64,000 bases of DNA from Sipunculus nudus (lineage: Eukaryota > Annelida > Sipuncula > Golfingiida > Sipunculidae): assembly GCA_026874595.1 (NCBI GenBank), contig CM049310.1:77369056-77433055 (forward strand), written 5' to 3'. A program made the translations under genes and the position numbers. A model generated the notes under the pieces. The model did no database searches. It saw only the letters and a program-made list of their open reading frames with translations, and was not told the DNA's origin. Positions 39,108-51,567 of the stretch are shown here, in pieces (position 1 is the stretch's first letter; each line of letters begins with the position of its first letter).

Positions 39108-39329
39108 CTGTACAGGAGGACAATGCTCACAGGTAATGGAGTATACTTTCTCCTGACTGGACTGTCCTCCACTGACCACCTTCATCATGTAACCATGGTC
39201 ACGGCTGTAGGTGTAGTCATCCAGCCATGTCTGTACAGAAGGTACCCAGCACCTGACATGTCGCCTGCTGTCTATAGACCCAGCACTGGTGACAGGTGTT
39301 AATGGCTTAACCCACTCACCAGCATCTCT
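39108..39329 (-). CDS. M8 exon C
   Basis: 222 nt. RDAGEWVKP, CWVPSVQTWLDDYTYSRDHGY, YSITCEHCPPVQ. Two Trp flank the CPVP position (CWVP). Confidence 0.9.
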
Positions 39330-39948
39330 CTAAATTACAGAATTACCACTTAACAATCAAATATCATGACATCACAAAGAATAATCACAAGTACAGTTTG
39401 AATTAGTGCATACAATTTTAAGCTTAAAAGAATCAGGTCACAATTAAGGTTCAAGTCTCTGCCAGTGCAAAGTCTGACAAACTTCAGCAGCTGTGGAAAA
39501 TACTAGTAATCTCAGATCTTTCTATGTTGTGAAAATGGACAGAAATAATCAAAAGAAAAGTGAAAAGTTGGTGTAAATGGTGTAGGTTTGCCTAATTTTA
39601 TACAGCAGAATAAAATGAAATTTGTCAACTGTTCAGAAATCATGTGATTATGGCTTTAAGATAATTTGAAAATGCTGTAATATTGAAGTGTAACATTTTT
39701 CCAATAGACAGTAATATATTATTCATAATAATGATGTATTCAATAACTGCGGTGCCATTGGAGGCTAGCAGGCTATATATTTAAACCTAAATGAAAGATG
39801 AAAAGTTAGCTTTAAAGTTATCAAATAAGCTCTTATCAATGGTATGGTGCTTAACATAACTTCTTCATTATATATACTGTATTATTTATGCATATGGTTA
39901 CTAAACACAAAGTATCCATCACAGCAGTCTGGTTACAATCATCATTAC

Positions 39949-40124
39949 CTTCACATAGTGGACAACACAAGAGACAGGCTTCTTTGGATCAATATTGGAA
40001 ACTTGTAGTTCCACAGTGTGTGGACAGGTGGAGGCAGCAGATGTCAGGTTACATGGTGGAGTGATGATCTGTTGTATCACTGGAGGCTGCTGTACAAACA
40101 CTGAGCAGTCTGATCCTCCGTATC
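39949..40124 (-). CDS. M8 exon B
   Basis: 176 nt. GYGGSDCSVFVQQPPVIQQI, TPPCNL, CPHTVELQVSNID, HYVK at the end. Confidence 0.9.
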
Positions 40125-40661
40125 CTTAATATATCAAATGTAGCGATCAGTATTATGATACTAAATGAAACATATTAAGGAAAATCACGGGGGAACAAAC
40201 TGGTCATAAAAAGAACTGGAAACATTCATCATGAAATGTAATGGTCTTTCTAATTTTTTAGCACAATCATAAAAAGAATTTAAAATGTGAAAATTGAAAA
40301 CATATTTGCTGATTATATAGAAAGGCCTGGCTTAAGTTACTTGATGAGAAATTCTCAGCTAAACTGTATCTGTTCATATATATGCAGCATCACACTAGAA
40401 AGATAGCACTTTAACCCTTAGTCTTCTAATTTATATTAGCCAATGTTTTTCTTCAAATAAAGAATGATTAGTAACCCAACAAAAATCACACAACCTGCAT
40501 ATATACCATTAATCAGAACTGACTCACATTTGCATGATATTACAAACTTACCAGGATTGGATCAAAATACTACATGCATGTCCCCCATTGATATTTAAAC
40601 AGCTGAAGGATGTTTACCACATAAGATCTGCTACAAAAAGGTGAACTTGAAATAATCCTAC

Positions 40662-40731
40662 CTGTGGCACATACACATTTCCTGTCCATATTGCATCTTC
40701 CATGTCCACTGCAATCATTTGTGCACTGGGG
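40662..40731 (-). CDS. M8 exon E (EGF-like)
   Basis: 70 nt. PQCTNDCSGHGRC...CVCATG. Confidence 0.9.
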
Positions 40732-41108
40732 CTGAGGAAAATGAAAAATAAATGTAAGAAAACTGCACAAAACAGCATTTTGTGCCACCTCATTTATTTT
40801 GATAAATTTATTTTATTTTACAAATAAAATATGTATATGGATTTTTCTTTCACAGATAGCACATATTTACATTGGTTTTAAGCTATTTATCAATTCAAGA
40901 TTTCAGTTCTTTTTTAAACATGCAGGCTTTAAAAATACATAGATTAGTCAATGAAGTCTCTGTAGTTATGAACTTCATCATTAGCCTTTAGCCATGTTAA
41001 GCAGCAAGACATCACCACCTTAAAGATTACTTTTAACTGTTAAAAGGTATAAAATGTAACCATTTTGCTAAAAAATATTAAGTGGCAGCAATGCAAACAG
41101 ATTATTAC

Positions 41109-41330
41109 CTTTGTTGGTGGGCACATCAGACATGTGACCGGGTAGACGATTTTGTCACTGGGCCCAACATCATTTTTAACTTGGACCCAGTATCCGTGCT
41201 GTCTGGTGTATGTGAACTGGTCAAGCCAACGACTAACAGCCTCTAGAGGACATCTGACATTGCCCTGACTGTCCGTCACTGCAGCAGGTTGGACGGCTGG
41301 TCTACCTTGTGCCCATGTACCCCCAGTTTG
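41109..41330 (-). CDS. M7 exon C
   Basis: 222 nt. QTGGTWAQG, CPLEAVSRWLDQFTYTRQHGY, YPVTCLMCPPTK. RQHGYW and the PPTK end match M5. Confidence 0.9.
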
Positions 41331-41840
41331 CTGAAGAGCAAAATGTTGTACTTTAAACACTGACCTTGCACATGGGTAGTATAGATGATAATCTATATAA
41401 TACATCATGAATATTAAATTATAGTGCAATGTGCCATGGGAGCTTATTAACAATCTTATTGACCCATGATACACATATTTCTCTGAGCTTTTTAGCAAAA
41501 TATAATTTCCTATAACATATAAACTGGTATCATCTTTATACACTGGATAAATGTAATTATTAGATGTAAATAAATTAATCTTGTTGTTTTTGCATATTTC
41601 AGAATCATAATATACTATAAGATATGGTAATCAGCTTACTGCAGAAACTGTTTACACTCAAAAGCAAGATCACATTGTCTGACCACCAGGATTCTAACCC
41701 TGAAATCTGTGGTACATTTATGAATCAACACATACATTAACATTCCTGAATAACATCTTGACCACAACTGATGTGCCATTTCAATGACACCAGTATGTAA
41801 TAAATGAGTGGCAACAAACAAGTAATGACCAAATACTCAC

Positions 41841-42016
41841 ATTGATGTACTGTACAACACATGTTAATGGTTTTGTGCTGTCAAAGTTTGTCACTGCCAG
41901 CACAACCTCTGGTGGACAAACTTCAGAAATGGTGCTGATGGTACAGGGTGGAGTAAGAACTTCCTCAATGACTGGTGGTTTCCCAGTCTGCACTGAACAG
42001 TCAATTCCCTCATAGC
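41841..42016 (-). CDS. M7 exon B
   Basis: 176 nt. GYEGIDCSVQTGKPPVIEEV, TPPCTI, CPPEVVLAVTNFD, QYIN at the end; donor GTGAGT follows an AAT codon. Confidence 0.9.
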
Positions 42017-42740
42017 CTGTTGGGGTAAACAGTGATGCATTAATTTAATTTTATATCACTTGAACCTACATGCCGCTGGTCAAAATTAATTGAAATATTT
42101 AGACCATTTACGAATATTATAACACTATATTGTTTTCTTCATTATTAGATAATCAGTTTCATAAAATAATAACATTAAATGGTAATAGATAACAGACTGG
42201 TAAACCAATAGGCGTAAAAGCAGGAGAAACACATTTTACATATGACCGTATGTGAATGTACCTTAGCTTAAATATTTAAATTGTTAATGCATTCATGTCT
42301 CAGACAGATTTAAACCGACATCTAAAATTAGATGGATATTAGATCTTAAATATTTTAACTAATAATATATTCATTAATATATTCATGCATGGTGATCCAG
42401 AAATATAACAGGGATGATCAACGGATCATGTAACCAAATATGCCATGCCAGGAAAGACCAAATATGGCCTAGGTGTAAGCTTCTTTATATTTATATTAAG
42501 TAAACATCCACCCTGCAGTTACTTAAACAAAAGTCAAAATCTGTCTTTATAAAGGCCCCCTGGAAAAAAAATGATCATTGTTGTCATAATGTGTGCATTA
42601 ATCTTTTTCTCCCCTAACTGTTCCATCTGATAGCATGGCACATTTTCAGTGAAAATGATGACACAAGTGGGCCAATCTATTCATGTTTAAGGGTCATAAA
42701 AATCAGTCTCTGATGGGCTGCTGTAAGTATTTACTCATAC

Positions 42741-42810
42741 CTGATGTACAAGCACATGTGCTGTCTGCTCTGCACCTTCCATGACCACTACAGTCTCTTG
42801 GACAAGTTGG
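42741..42810 (-). CDS. M7 exon E (EGF-like)
   Basis: 70 nt. PTCPRDCSGHGRC...CACTSG. Confidence 0.9.
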
Positions 42811-43427
42811 CTGTAAAAGGTAACAGAAATATTTTACAGTCACAGCAAAATTTAAAACCCAAACAATCAAATGGTACACTTATATTCTATGAATAAAATC
42901 AATATTTAATCACAGTCTACACACTAAGTAACTGTGCTTAAAACTTTGAGATTTTATGTTATGTATTGGTCAGGTTAGTTTTTGGTTAGTTTTAGCAACT
43001 TTGTGTTTAGTATATAGTAAGTGCACCTTCACTGCATTTATCTGATACTCAGGTTGTACAACGAGTGACAATTCATCTTTTCTTTTGAAATTTGTTTAAT
43101 TGCCTGTTGCGCTTATAATCTCTCAATGCGTAAAATCCCTTACGATCCTGTTAATTTAAATGCACAAGGTCTGTAAACCTCCTTAATCATTTGGTTTCTG
43201 ATGATATGACAATATGTTCAAAATAATTCATGAAGCAGCTGCTTATGTCATTCAATTATAAATTTGCACATTTAGCTATCTGAAAGTGTTCCATAAACAC
43301 CAAAGCACAACTGAGAGATAAATGAAACATGTACCGTCTAAAACATACAACAACAGGTAAGAAATAACAAGAATATACCCAATGTTAACAAATTGTGAAC
43401 TGTTTGAATAATTCTTCACACATTTAC

Positions 43428-43649
43428 CTCTATGGCTGGGCAGAAATTACAAGTCATCTGGTACACCTCTGTGTTGCTGGTTTTTCCATCGACCTCCACC
43501 TGCATGGTGTATCCATGAAGGCGTGAGAAGGTGAACTCATCTCGCCAGGAGCTGATGGACCTCACATCACATTCTATGTTTCCATCCGCATCCAGTTTGC
43601 CCAGTATTCTCTTAGGTGCACTTTCTCCTCTCCAGTCCCCTCCCACTCT
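43428..43649 (-). CDS. M6 exon C
   Basis: 222 nt. RVGGDWRGE, CDVRSISSWRDEFTFSRLHGY, YQMTCNFCPAIE. CPVP has drifted to CDVR; the Cys, Trp and HGY remain. Confidence 0.9.
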
Positions 43650-44272
43650 CTAAAATAAAATCAATTTATCACTTTGTATTCACCAATTAATGGTGGTACT
43701 ATGTAATGTTGTCCATTAACAAGGAACAGAAACTGATCTGACAAAGCAGATTGGAAAATAGTTAAGGCTCACCAAAAAACATAGCAAGGATTGTCACAAT
43801 TGCTGTATTTTACACGACTTTGCACCTAATGTTGATTATTGAGTTAACAGAAAGTCACTAATAGACCTTTTCTGCAAGCTTGCACACTGCACATTATGTT
43901 TATCTGCCATGTTTGGGTCCATTTATTCAGTATGTATTGTTGGTTTTGCCTAGTGAAATAAAGTACAAGCCAGACCCTCCTACAGGAACACAACATTTAA
44001 AGATACGGTATATTTTTTAGTTTCATCATTTTACCAACATGTTTTTATCTTTTCAAAAGAAAATATCCAAAATCTTAGTTTCAGTCATTGCAAGAAGGAG
44101 GGGCATGTGAGGTAGGAAAGGTCTAAATTACTTCATTTATTCTATTAAAAGAAACACAAACACACTATATTATTTATACATGCACATACCACATACATAC
44201 TCTTTCTGATACAATACTTGCTTATTAAATTATCATCTTTATTTCAAAATATATAAAGGTTGCAGAAATTAC

Positions 44273-44448
44273 CTTGACATAGCTGATCAAACAATACGGC
44301 CTCTTGCTCGAGTCAAAATTTGAGACTCTCATGACAATATCTGTTGGGCAAGTATCTCTGCTTGTTTTAAGATTACATGGTGGGGTGACAATCTCTTGTA
44401 TCTGTGGAGGTTCTCCTGTCCTGACAGAGCAGTCACTACCGTGATAAC
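44273..44448 (-). CDS. M6 exon B
   Basis: 176 nt. GYHGSDCSVRTGEPPQIQEI, TPPCNL, CPTDIVMRVSNFD, SYVK at the end. Confidence 0.9.
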
Positions 44449-46876
44449 CTGTAGAATTAAAAGGTTCCAATGATGAAGTATACTCACAGTCTCTATAGTA
44501 AATGTTGAGGCAGGGGGCTGTCCCTCACCAATCTCAATAATGTTTAAGTAATACTTAACTTGCAATGATTTAGTAGTTTACCAAAGCTTCTTTTACACTG
44601 GCTATTTTTGCCACAAATTATAATATTTTATTACTTTAAGGGGGGATAAAAGTGACCTATTGACTGCACTGCCCAGAGGTTTTGGGATGAAACCAATCAT
44701 CATGGCACTGGATGATGTAGTTTTACACATTTCAAAACTGCAAGTTTTGTATGCACAATGGGTTGCTAAAATACAGAAGCATATGGTAATACATACCAAG
44801 AATTTAAGAAATAATTTTTTATAGTATTCCAATATAATTAAAGGTGACTGTCTCATACAAGCATGAGTTGTCTCTAATATTGTTTACAATTTTTTTTTGT
44901 CTATTTGATCCTTATCTCAATCTTTAGTTTTTGATGAAATCATCAGGGGCTATCAATAATGGACTACTAGTAATAAAACAAATGCAAGGAGGGTCAACTG
45001 TGCAGCACTTTTATCAATTAATCTATGCCGAAGTGACATTCAGTGCTTATGACATTCTTTTAATCACTTAATAATGCTCTCCCCTAAAAAATTATATATT
45101 TCTCATAAATTGCCTGGTTAAATTTGTCAACAATTAGAACAACCGGTGACTTAAGTTTTATCAGTAACTAGACAACTGACAGGTCAGTAAGGGCCCTGCA
45201 AAAGATGCAGTCATTATAAATTGAAGTACTGTGAATTTGGTGTACTTTGGTAGCATGGGCTGAAAGAGTGATATTTGAAAATTAAAGACCCTGTAAAGAA
45301 CAGCTGACATGTATAAACTGGAAGAAAAGATATGGTGAAGTGAAAATGTTCAAAGTTATGAAATTAATGATATAAAAGAACTGCATGCATTTTTATTTTC
45401 TGTATTTCTGTATAACCTGTGTCAATTATTCTTGTTTGAAATCTTGGCTGGGCTTTGTCAAATATTTTTCCAGTATTTGTATGTTGAATTGGCCTTATTA
45501 TACGTGAGGCTTGAGTCTGTACATGAACCTTGTAGTATTAGAGAGAGTCAGCTGTTGGTTAGTAGTGATAAAATGGTCATTTTCTTGAACTGAGATTCAG
45601 CTGTTCTTGGGCTTGGGTCTACATATGCGCTGTGATGTGTAGAATGGCTACATATGAATATCAATGTAAATTTGTTGATGGTCACTATAATAGGTCCAAA
45701 TTCCTTGAGATGTTGGAAGTGGAGATAGATTTGTCCAAACATGGTCTAAATGAGAGCCACTAGCTGTGGTATCCTTTTCTGGGGAATCTTCAAATTGTCT
45801 GTACAAAATATGCTGTGAAAATGTTATGCCGCTGTACACAAGTGACTTGAAAAAGATTTATCCTTTTCTGGCCTGCTGAAGGAGACACCAGCAACTGAAC
45901 ACCAAACTGTGTATTATTTTTTTTTTTTCCTTCTGACCCAAATATCAATAAGCTTCTCTCTTAGGCCATGGTTGATACATCTTATGTTTGAATCCCATCC
46001 ATCATATGTTAGGGGAGTTATTCATTGTTCATCAAATTCTTTGTGGGTTATTGTATAAACATCATTTGAGAATTATCGCCTCTGTCAAGGTCATCCATCT
46101 TCGAACTTGACCTAGCCCTTCATAACAAACATTACTGGTGCAAGCTCAGTGAGTGTTAGTCAAATTGTTTGCGAGCTGTTTGGTTAACAGCATTTTAGCA
46201 TTATCACCTCTGTGACCTTGAAAATCCATCAAAGTCACCCATCTTGAAACATGATGTAGTTCATCAAATCACTGCTGTGAGTCTGGGGACCTTATATGAA
46301 GTACTTTTTACGAGTTATTGTGTTAACAATGTGTGTCCTTTTGCATGCATATTTGCTAAGAGAGAGCAACCTTACTAGGTGTTCAGTAATGGTTTTTTAC
46401 CACATAACTTGCAGAAAAATGGCTGACTATGACCATATATCATGCCTCGTTGCTGTTGACATGAGGACCTGTCCTACTGTTAAGGTGAAACAAACAATTA
46501 TGGAAACAATAATGATTTCTGCCCTGCTGAAAGAGGGACCTAAAATTTAACACCAAACTGTGAATAACTTTTTTGACCTTTAACCTCCGGACCCCAAAAT
46601 CGATAGGGATCTTCCATAATTGATGGTAAATACATATTTCAGGTTCGAACTCAATCCGTCAATCCTAACTGGAGTTATCATCCAGAAAAGAATTTGTGGA
46701 TGGGCGGACGGACGGACGGACAGATGGACGGACGGACAGACAGACAGACGGACAGGTCAATTACTATAGGGCTTTTCAAGCGGGGCCCTAATTACATTAA
46801 GGTTTTGCATGTACAAACTTATCATTGCTGATTCCTGATGATTGGTAATATATTTAGAATAACATAAAAAGCTCAC
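44449..46876 (-). other. 2.4-kb intron of M6, repeat-bearing
   Basis: Between the M6 E and B exons. The distal part (about 45,900-46,795) is a dispersed repeat with two related halves: 'aaggagacaccagcaactgaacaccaaactgtg' near 45880 resembles 'aaagagggacctaaaatttaacaccaaactgtg' near 46528. It ends in an ACGG tract at 46702-46755 and 'ctatagggcttttcaagcggggccctaatta'. The part from 44449 to about 45,500 shows nothing recognisable. Confidence 0.6.
46702..46755. repeat. (ACGG/ACAG)n microsatellite
   Basis: Run of ggacggacggacggacagatgg units near the end of the repeat in the M6 intron. Confidence 0.9.
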
Positions 46877-46946
46877 CTTGTTCACAAACACATTGGCTGT
46901 TCATGTTACATCTTCCCCTTCCACTGCAGTCACTGGGGCACTGAGG
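46877..46946 (-). CDS. M6 exon E (EGF-like)
   Basis: 70 nt. PQCPSDCSGRGRC...CVCEQG. Separated from its B exon by a 2.4-kb intron containing an ACGG-tailed repeat. Confidence 0.9.
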
Positions 46947-47202
46947 CTAAAATAAATATGATAGCATTGTTGTTTTGATGATTATAGTATTAAGTAGCAA
47001 AACAAGACACATAGGAGGTAAATTGAAACAAATCTTTGTAAATTTCATTTATCCCAAAAGGCAAAAAAAAGGTCCAACAAAGGCCAGTTGGGAATGTCAG
47101 TTGCCAAAACCAGCAATTATCTTAACCTATGTATAAGCAAATTGATGGCAACCCACTGGATAACCTGAAACATAAACACAAATAGAAAATGTGACACTCA
47201 TG

Positions 47203-47204
<2 letters not shown>

Positions 47205-47286
<82 letters not shown>
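47205..47286. repeat. (AT)n microsatellite
   Basis: About 82 bp of AT dinucleotides in the intron between the M6 E and M5 C exons. Confidence 0.95.
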
Positions 47287-47290
<4 letters not shown>

Positions 47291-47401
47291 GAAAGCCTAC
47301 TTCAGATTAAATACCAAATTAAAGAAACTGGCAAGACAAATTGAAAATTTAATGCTTTCTTTATCCAGAACTGTACACTGCATACATAGCAGCTGACTAA
47401 C

Positions 47402-47623
47402 CTTGGTGGGTGGACAGTATGAACAGGTGATGTTATAGACCATACGGTTACTGGAGCGACCATTGGTCCCAATTTGTAGCCAGTATCCGTGCTGACGGCT
47501 GTAGGTGAACTCATCCAACCAGAAGTTGACTTTCGGCACAGGACAGACCACATGTCCGTCTGAGTCAACAGACCCAGCCACTCTCTGGGTACTTCTCTGA
47601 GCCTTCCAGCCTTCACCTGTCAT
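47402..47623 (-). CDS. M5 exon C
   Basis: 222 nt. Starts MTGEGWKAQ directly after the acceptor; this Met is internal to the protein and not a start codon. CPVPKVNFWLDEFTYSRQHGY, YNITCSYCPPTK. Donor GTTAGT, an uncommon variant. Confidence 0.9.
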
Positions 47624-48051
47624 CTAAAATCATACCAAAATTCATCCTTGCTGTCATTCTGTGATTGAAAGTCAGACACAAATATGTCATGTCTGAAAGT
47701 GGAAAATCCATTAGTACTCCCCATAACAGGACAGGAACCTGGGTTTCAATTAAAAGGCATAAAACCTTGGTTGAAAAATGTGTCAACTTGACTCATAAGG
47801 ATTAAAATAAACTGTTGCCACAATGTATAACTTTAATAAAATGTTATGGTATGTGAAAATTTTACCAAGGCTCAGGAATGATTCCTGCAGAGATGTCAAG
47901 AAGAATAGCTCTTGATTCTTTAGTATTTCATATTTCAATCTTTTATGGTTGCCAAGTGAGATAATGGCAAACTCTTCAAGCATAGTCCTGTTATAAGATG
48001 GCACACATGTCACAGAAACAAATTATATTTTCAAGCTTCCTGAAACTGTAC

Positions 48052-48227
48052 CTTTATGTAATTGACAGAGCAGATGACTTGATCCCTAATGTCCAAATTG
48101 CTGACATCTAAAACAACACTGGTTGGACATGTTCTGGATCCCAGGGTCAGGGTGCAAGCTTCAGTAATAATACCATTGATCTCAGGAGGACGACCTTCTA
48201 CCACTGAACAGTCTCCACCAGTGTATC
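48052..48227 (-). CDS. M5 exon B
   Basis: 176 nt. GYTGGDCSVVEGRPPEINGI, EACTL, CPTSVVLDVSNLD, NYIK at the end; donor GTACAG. Confidence 0.9.
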
Positions 48228-48624
48228 CTACAGCATCAGAGTAATATAATGACATACTGAAACCTTTAATATAGCATTCCTTGAGCAAAAATACACTGTA
48301 AATAAAAATAAGGACACTATTAACATAAAATCTGAGATCAGACAAGTGTGTTACATTTTTATGATTCTTAACAGATCCACCGCCTGATATTCTAAGAATT
48401 CTGATTGTGTAATGTTCAAAGAATTCTAAATGTGAAGTATAAAGCCTTTTTCAGAAATATACCCTCATTTAAATTAAGCATGGCTGTTAATTTCTGTCCC
48501 ACCTGCAACTTTGAAGGATAATGGTGAAGATTCTCTCCAGACACTGATTACTTGTATTCAGTGCCGGCACATTATATGAGTTATATTATAACCTTGACTG
48601 GCACATACTTCATTGTATATTTAC

Positions 48625-48694
48625 CTTCATCACAGATGCACTCCCGGTCTCTGTTGCATCTACCTTGCCCACTACAGTCATTTGTACATGCTGG
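48625..48694 (-). CDS. M5 exon E (EGF-like)
   Basis: 70 nt. PACTNDCSGQGRC...CICDEG. Confidence 0.9.
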
Positions 48695-49029
48695 CTGTAA
48701 TATTCAAAACTTTATTTTACCATGCATAAATAAATTAAGCTGACAGTTTATCTGCCAAAACACTTTCAACTGAAATCTATGATGTAATGGTAAGAAAATG
48801 AAAGCCATATAAATATGGCTTAATGCCTTAATGGTTATAAAATTATGTAAATTGAAACTTATATATAATCCTTCCTCATGGTAATAATATTTATATTTAC
48901 AGATTATATATATAAAAGGTATATTTATAAATACATTTTATAATACACTTCAGTAATTTTTAGATAACTTAAAGGTAGTAAAGAAAAAGCATGCTGACTT
49001 GTGCATAAATATAGAAGTTGTTAGATCAC

Positions 49030-49254
49030 CTGTGCATCAGAGCAGAAGCTGCATATTGTCTTGTAGACAACTTTGTTGCTGATCTGCCCATCAACCTGTA
49101 CATGCATGGAGTAACCATGGACTCGGGCATACATGAACTGATTAAACCAGCTCCTGACCGCCGGTACCTGACACTGGACATTACCATTCCTGTCTAGTCT
49201 TCCATCTGACTCTACTGCAGCATGGTCTTTGGTCACCCATTTGCCACCAGTTTG
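49030..49254 (-). CDS. M4 exon C
   Basis: 225 nt, the only C exon in M0-M10 that is not 222 nt. QTGGKWVTKD, CQVPAVRSWFNQFMYARVHGY, TICSFCSDAQ. The FTYG motif is FMYA. HGYSMHVQVDGQISN resembles M6. Confidence 0.9.
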
Positions 49255-49937
49255 CTGAAATAAAAAATGACCAATAATTGAGAATCTGGATATCCATCTT
49301 CCTGACAGTTAAAAAATTCTCATCTATTCAGACCCTTTGTACATGATCAGTTAAATTCCAATAGTTAAAACATTCATACAATACAATGCAGTCACATAAA
49401 TTAGATGTCTGCATAGAATCTGCACTCACAATTGGTCCTATATACCTTACTCTGACTACAAATGATAATTCTTACATCAAACCAAAATATTAGAGTGAAT
49501 AATATAATATGAGTTAAAGCTCATATGGGTCAAAGCTCATAACTGTAGGTATATAAGGGGGGAACCATTGTAACATCAGGCAAAAAAGTATGAGCAGAGA
49601 GAATAAATTAATTTTATCCATGTAACATATTGAATTGTTAACCTTGCACTTGTATCCTTTAAATAAGAATGTATAACCATGATTTGACAAAATAATTCAT
49701 ATTTAATTGCTAACCCTGCATTAAAATAACTGAAAAACTATTAATATTAGGTAAATTATACTGAAAACAAAACATACCTACATTTTAACCAGAATTTAAC
49801 ACATTAATAAATATTCCCATGAATCACATTAAAAAATCCTCAAATCATGTCATATCCTAGTTAATTTATATTTTGCTCTTGCTTCAAAGTTACAGAGCCA
49901 AAGCTATTTAAGCTGTGTTGTTTACTGCGATACTTAC

Positions 49938-50110
49938 AGTTACCCTTCTCAAAAGACAGCTGATTTTCTTGGTCCTGTCATAATTAGACACATCCAGCAC
50001 AACAGTTGTAGGGCAAACAAGAGATGATGTGAAGGTACAGTCATCAGTCACAATGTTCTGTATCACTGGCGGATTTCCTTCCACAACAGAACAATCCAAA
50101 CCAGTGAAAC
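49938..50110 (-). CDS. M4 exon B (shortest)
   Basis: 173 nt, one codon shorter than the norm. GFTGLDCSVVEGNPPVIQNI, DDCTF, CPTTVVLDVSNYD, and an unusual end LLRRVT in place of ..Y(V)K before donor GTAAGT. Confidence 0.88.
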
Positions 50111-50376
50111 CTGAGAAAAAGTAGAGAAGGGTATCTTTAATGGGCCCCTGTGCTGTGACATAATATCTGCCATATACATACAGTGGTTATGAGGTGGCAG
50201 ATTTTTATTATGTTGCTTTATTTATATTTCTTTATTGTTTATATTATATCTATGACTAAGAAACCAAATGCTAACTTTAGCAACCAGTAAGTAACCTGTG
50301 TATGAAACATACAATTGAGTACATTTAATATTTCATATGTAACAAAAAAATATCAAACAAATAATACCAAACCTAC

Positions 50377-50446
50377 CATGATCACAGACACACTGGTTAT
50401 CTTTGTTGCATCTTCCCTGATCACTGCAGTCATTAGGACAAACAGG
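50377..50446 (-). CDS. M4 exon E (EGF-like)
   Basis: 70 nt. PVCPNDCSDQGRC...CVCDHG. Confidence 0.9.
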
Positions 50447-51009
50447 CTGGAAGAGAATATGTAATATGGCCCCAGAAGCAATTCATTGTTCAAGAATATG
50501 ATGTCCAAATAACATTATTAGTGAGTGTGTGATGCTTTAAAACCCATGAAATGATTCAAAACTGAAAAAAAGACATGCAGATGTGTCATTCTTTAACACA
50601 TCATGCATGCAGAGTGACCAGATGTCATGACCTTATAGTGTCCTGTTAAGTATAAGTAAGACTGCATTTATGCAGAACTTGACAATAGTGTCATAATGAC
50701 CAAGTGGCTGATAATGTTATTATTCACCATGATTTTATTTTAGTAAATGATGTAATGATTCAAATAGATTCAAAGTTTCTTGGAAGATATCAGAAAAGTA
50801 GAAACTTATTTTACAAGTTTGGTAGATCCTATTAATTCTAATCCTATGAAGAGGAAGAGCTAGAAAGATCACCTTGTTGTATCCTGGAGATTAAAAAACT
50901 GATTTACATAACCATTGGGTGATTCCTTTTGTAAACTGCTAACCATGTCCCCAATAAAGCTTGCAATGGTCATCTGTACTATTCTTCACTCTTTTTAAAT
51001 TTCTTACCA

Positions 51010-51200
51010 GATGCAGATCCGGGGGGGGGGGGGGGTGTCCAGACCCCCCCTTTTTCATCAGAAATGTTTTTTAAGGGCTTCAGACAAAATTTTGCCGCCT
51101 GGACCCCCCCTTTTTTAGACCTGAGGACCCTTTTTTTTAGGGTTTCCAGTTGTCCTCCTGGGTTGGACCCCCCCTTTTCCTAAATCCTGGATCCCCCCCT
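51010..51200. repeat. G15 run and multiple C-runs
   Basis: A run of 15 G at 51021-51035 is followed by five C-runs of 6-8 bases near 51043, 51104, 51168 and 51194, several within similar 'gacccccccctttt' words. This is a small internally repeated intronic block in the intron between the M4 E and M3 C exons. Confidence 0.7.
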
Positions 51201-51345
51201 GCTTACTGAAACTTAACAGTGGCCAACATAGCACAAAACCACAAATCTGGCAAAATCTGTTGAAGTGCATCAGCAGCCAAGAAAACAGCCAATAGCTCGG
51301 CAAGGGACATGTTTAAGATATGAAAGTGATTAAATCTATAGATAC

Positions 51346-51567
51346 CTTAGACATGGGGCAGGAAGCACATGTGACCCTGTAGATGGCACGCTCACTCGTT
51401 AGTCCACCTGACTCCAGCTGTATCAAGTAACCATGAAGACGACCATAGGTGAACTCATCAAGCCAGGAGCTAACAGGAGCTATGCCACAGAGAACATTTC
51501 CATCTTTGTCAACTGTGCCTGCCTTCCTTGTTGCATCTACATCTGAAACCCATGCTTGGCCAGAATG
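51346..51567 (-). CDS. M3 exon C
   Basis: 222 nt. HSGQAWVSD, CGIAPVSSWLDEFTYGRLHGY, YRVTCASCPMSK. CPVP is reduced to CGIAP. Confidence 0.9.

Noticed and set aside
47621-47623. ATG at the start of the M5 C exon as a translation start
   Set aside because: It directly follows a normal acceptor and lies inside the repeating module; upstream exons continue in frame.
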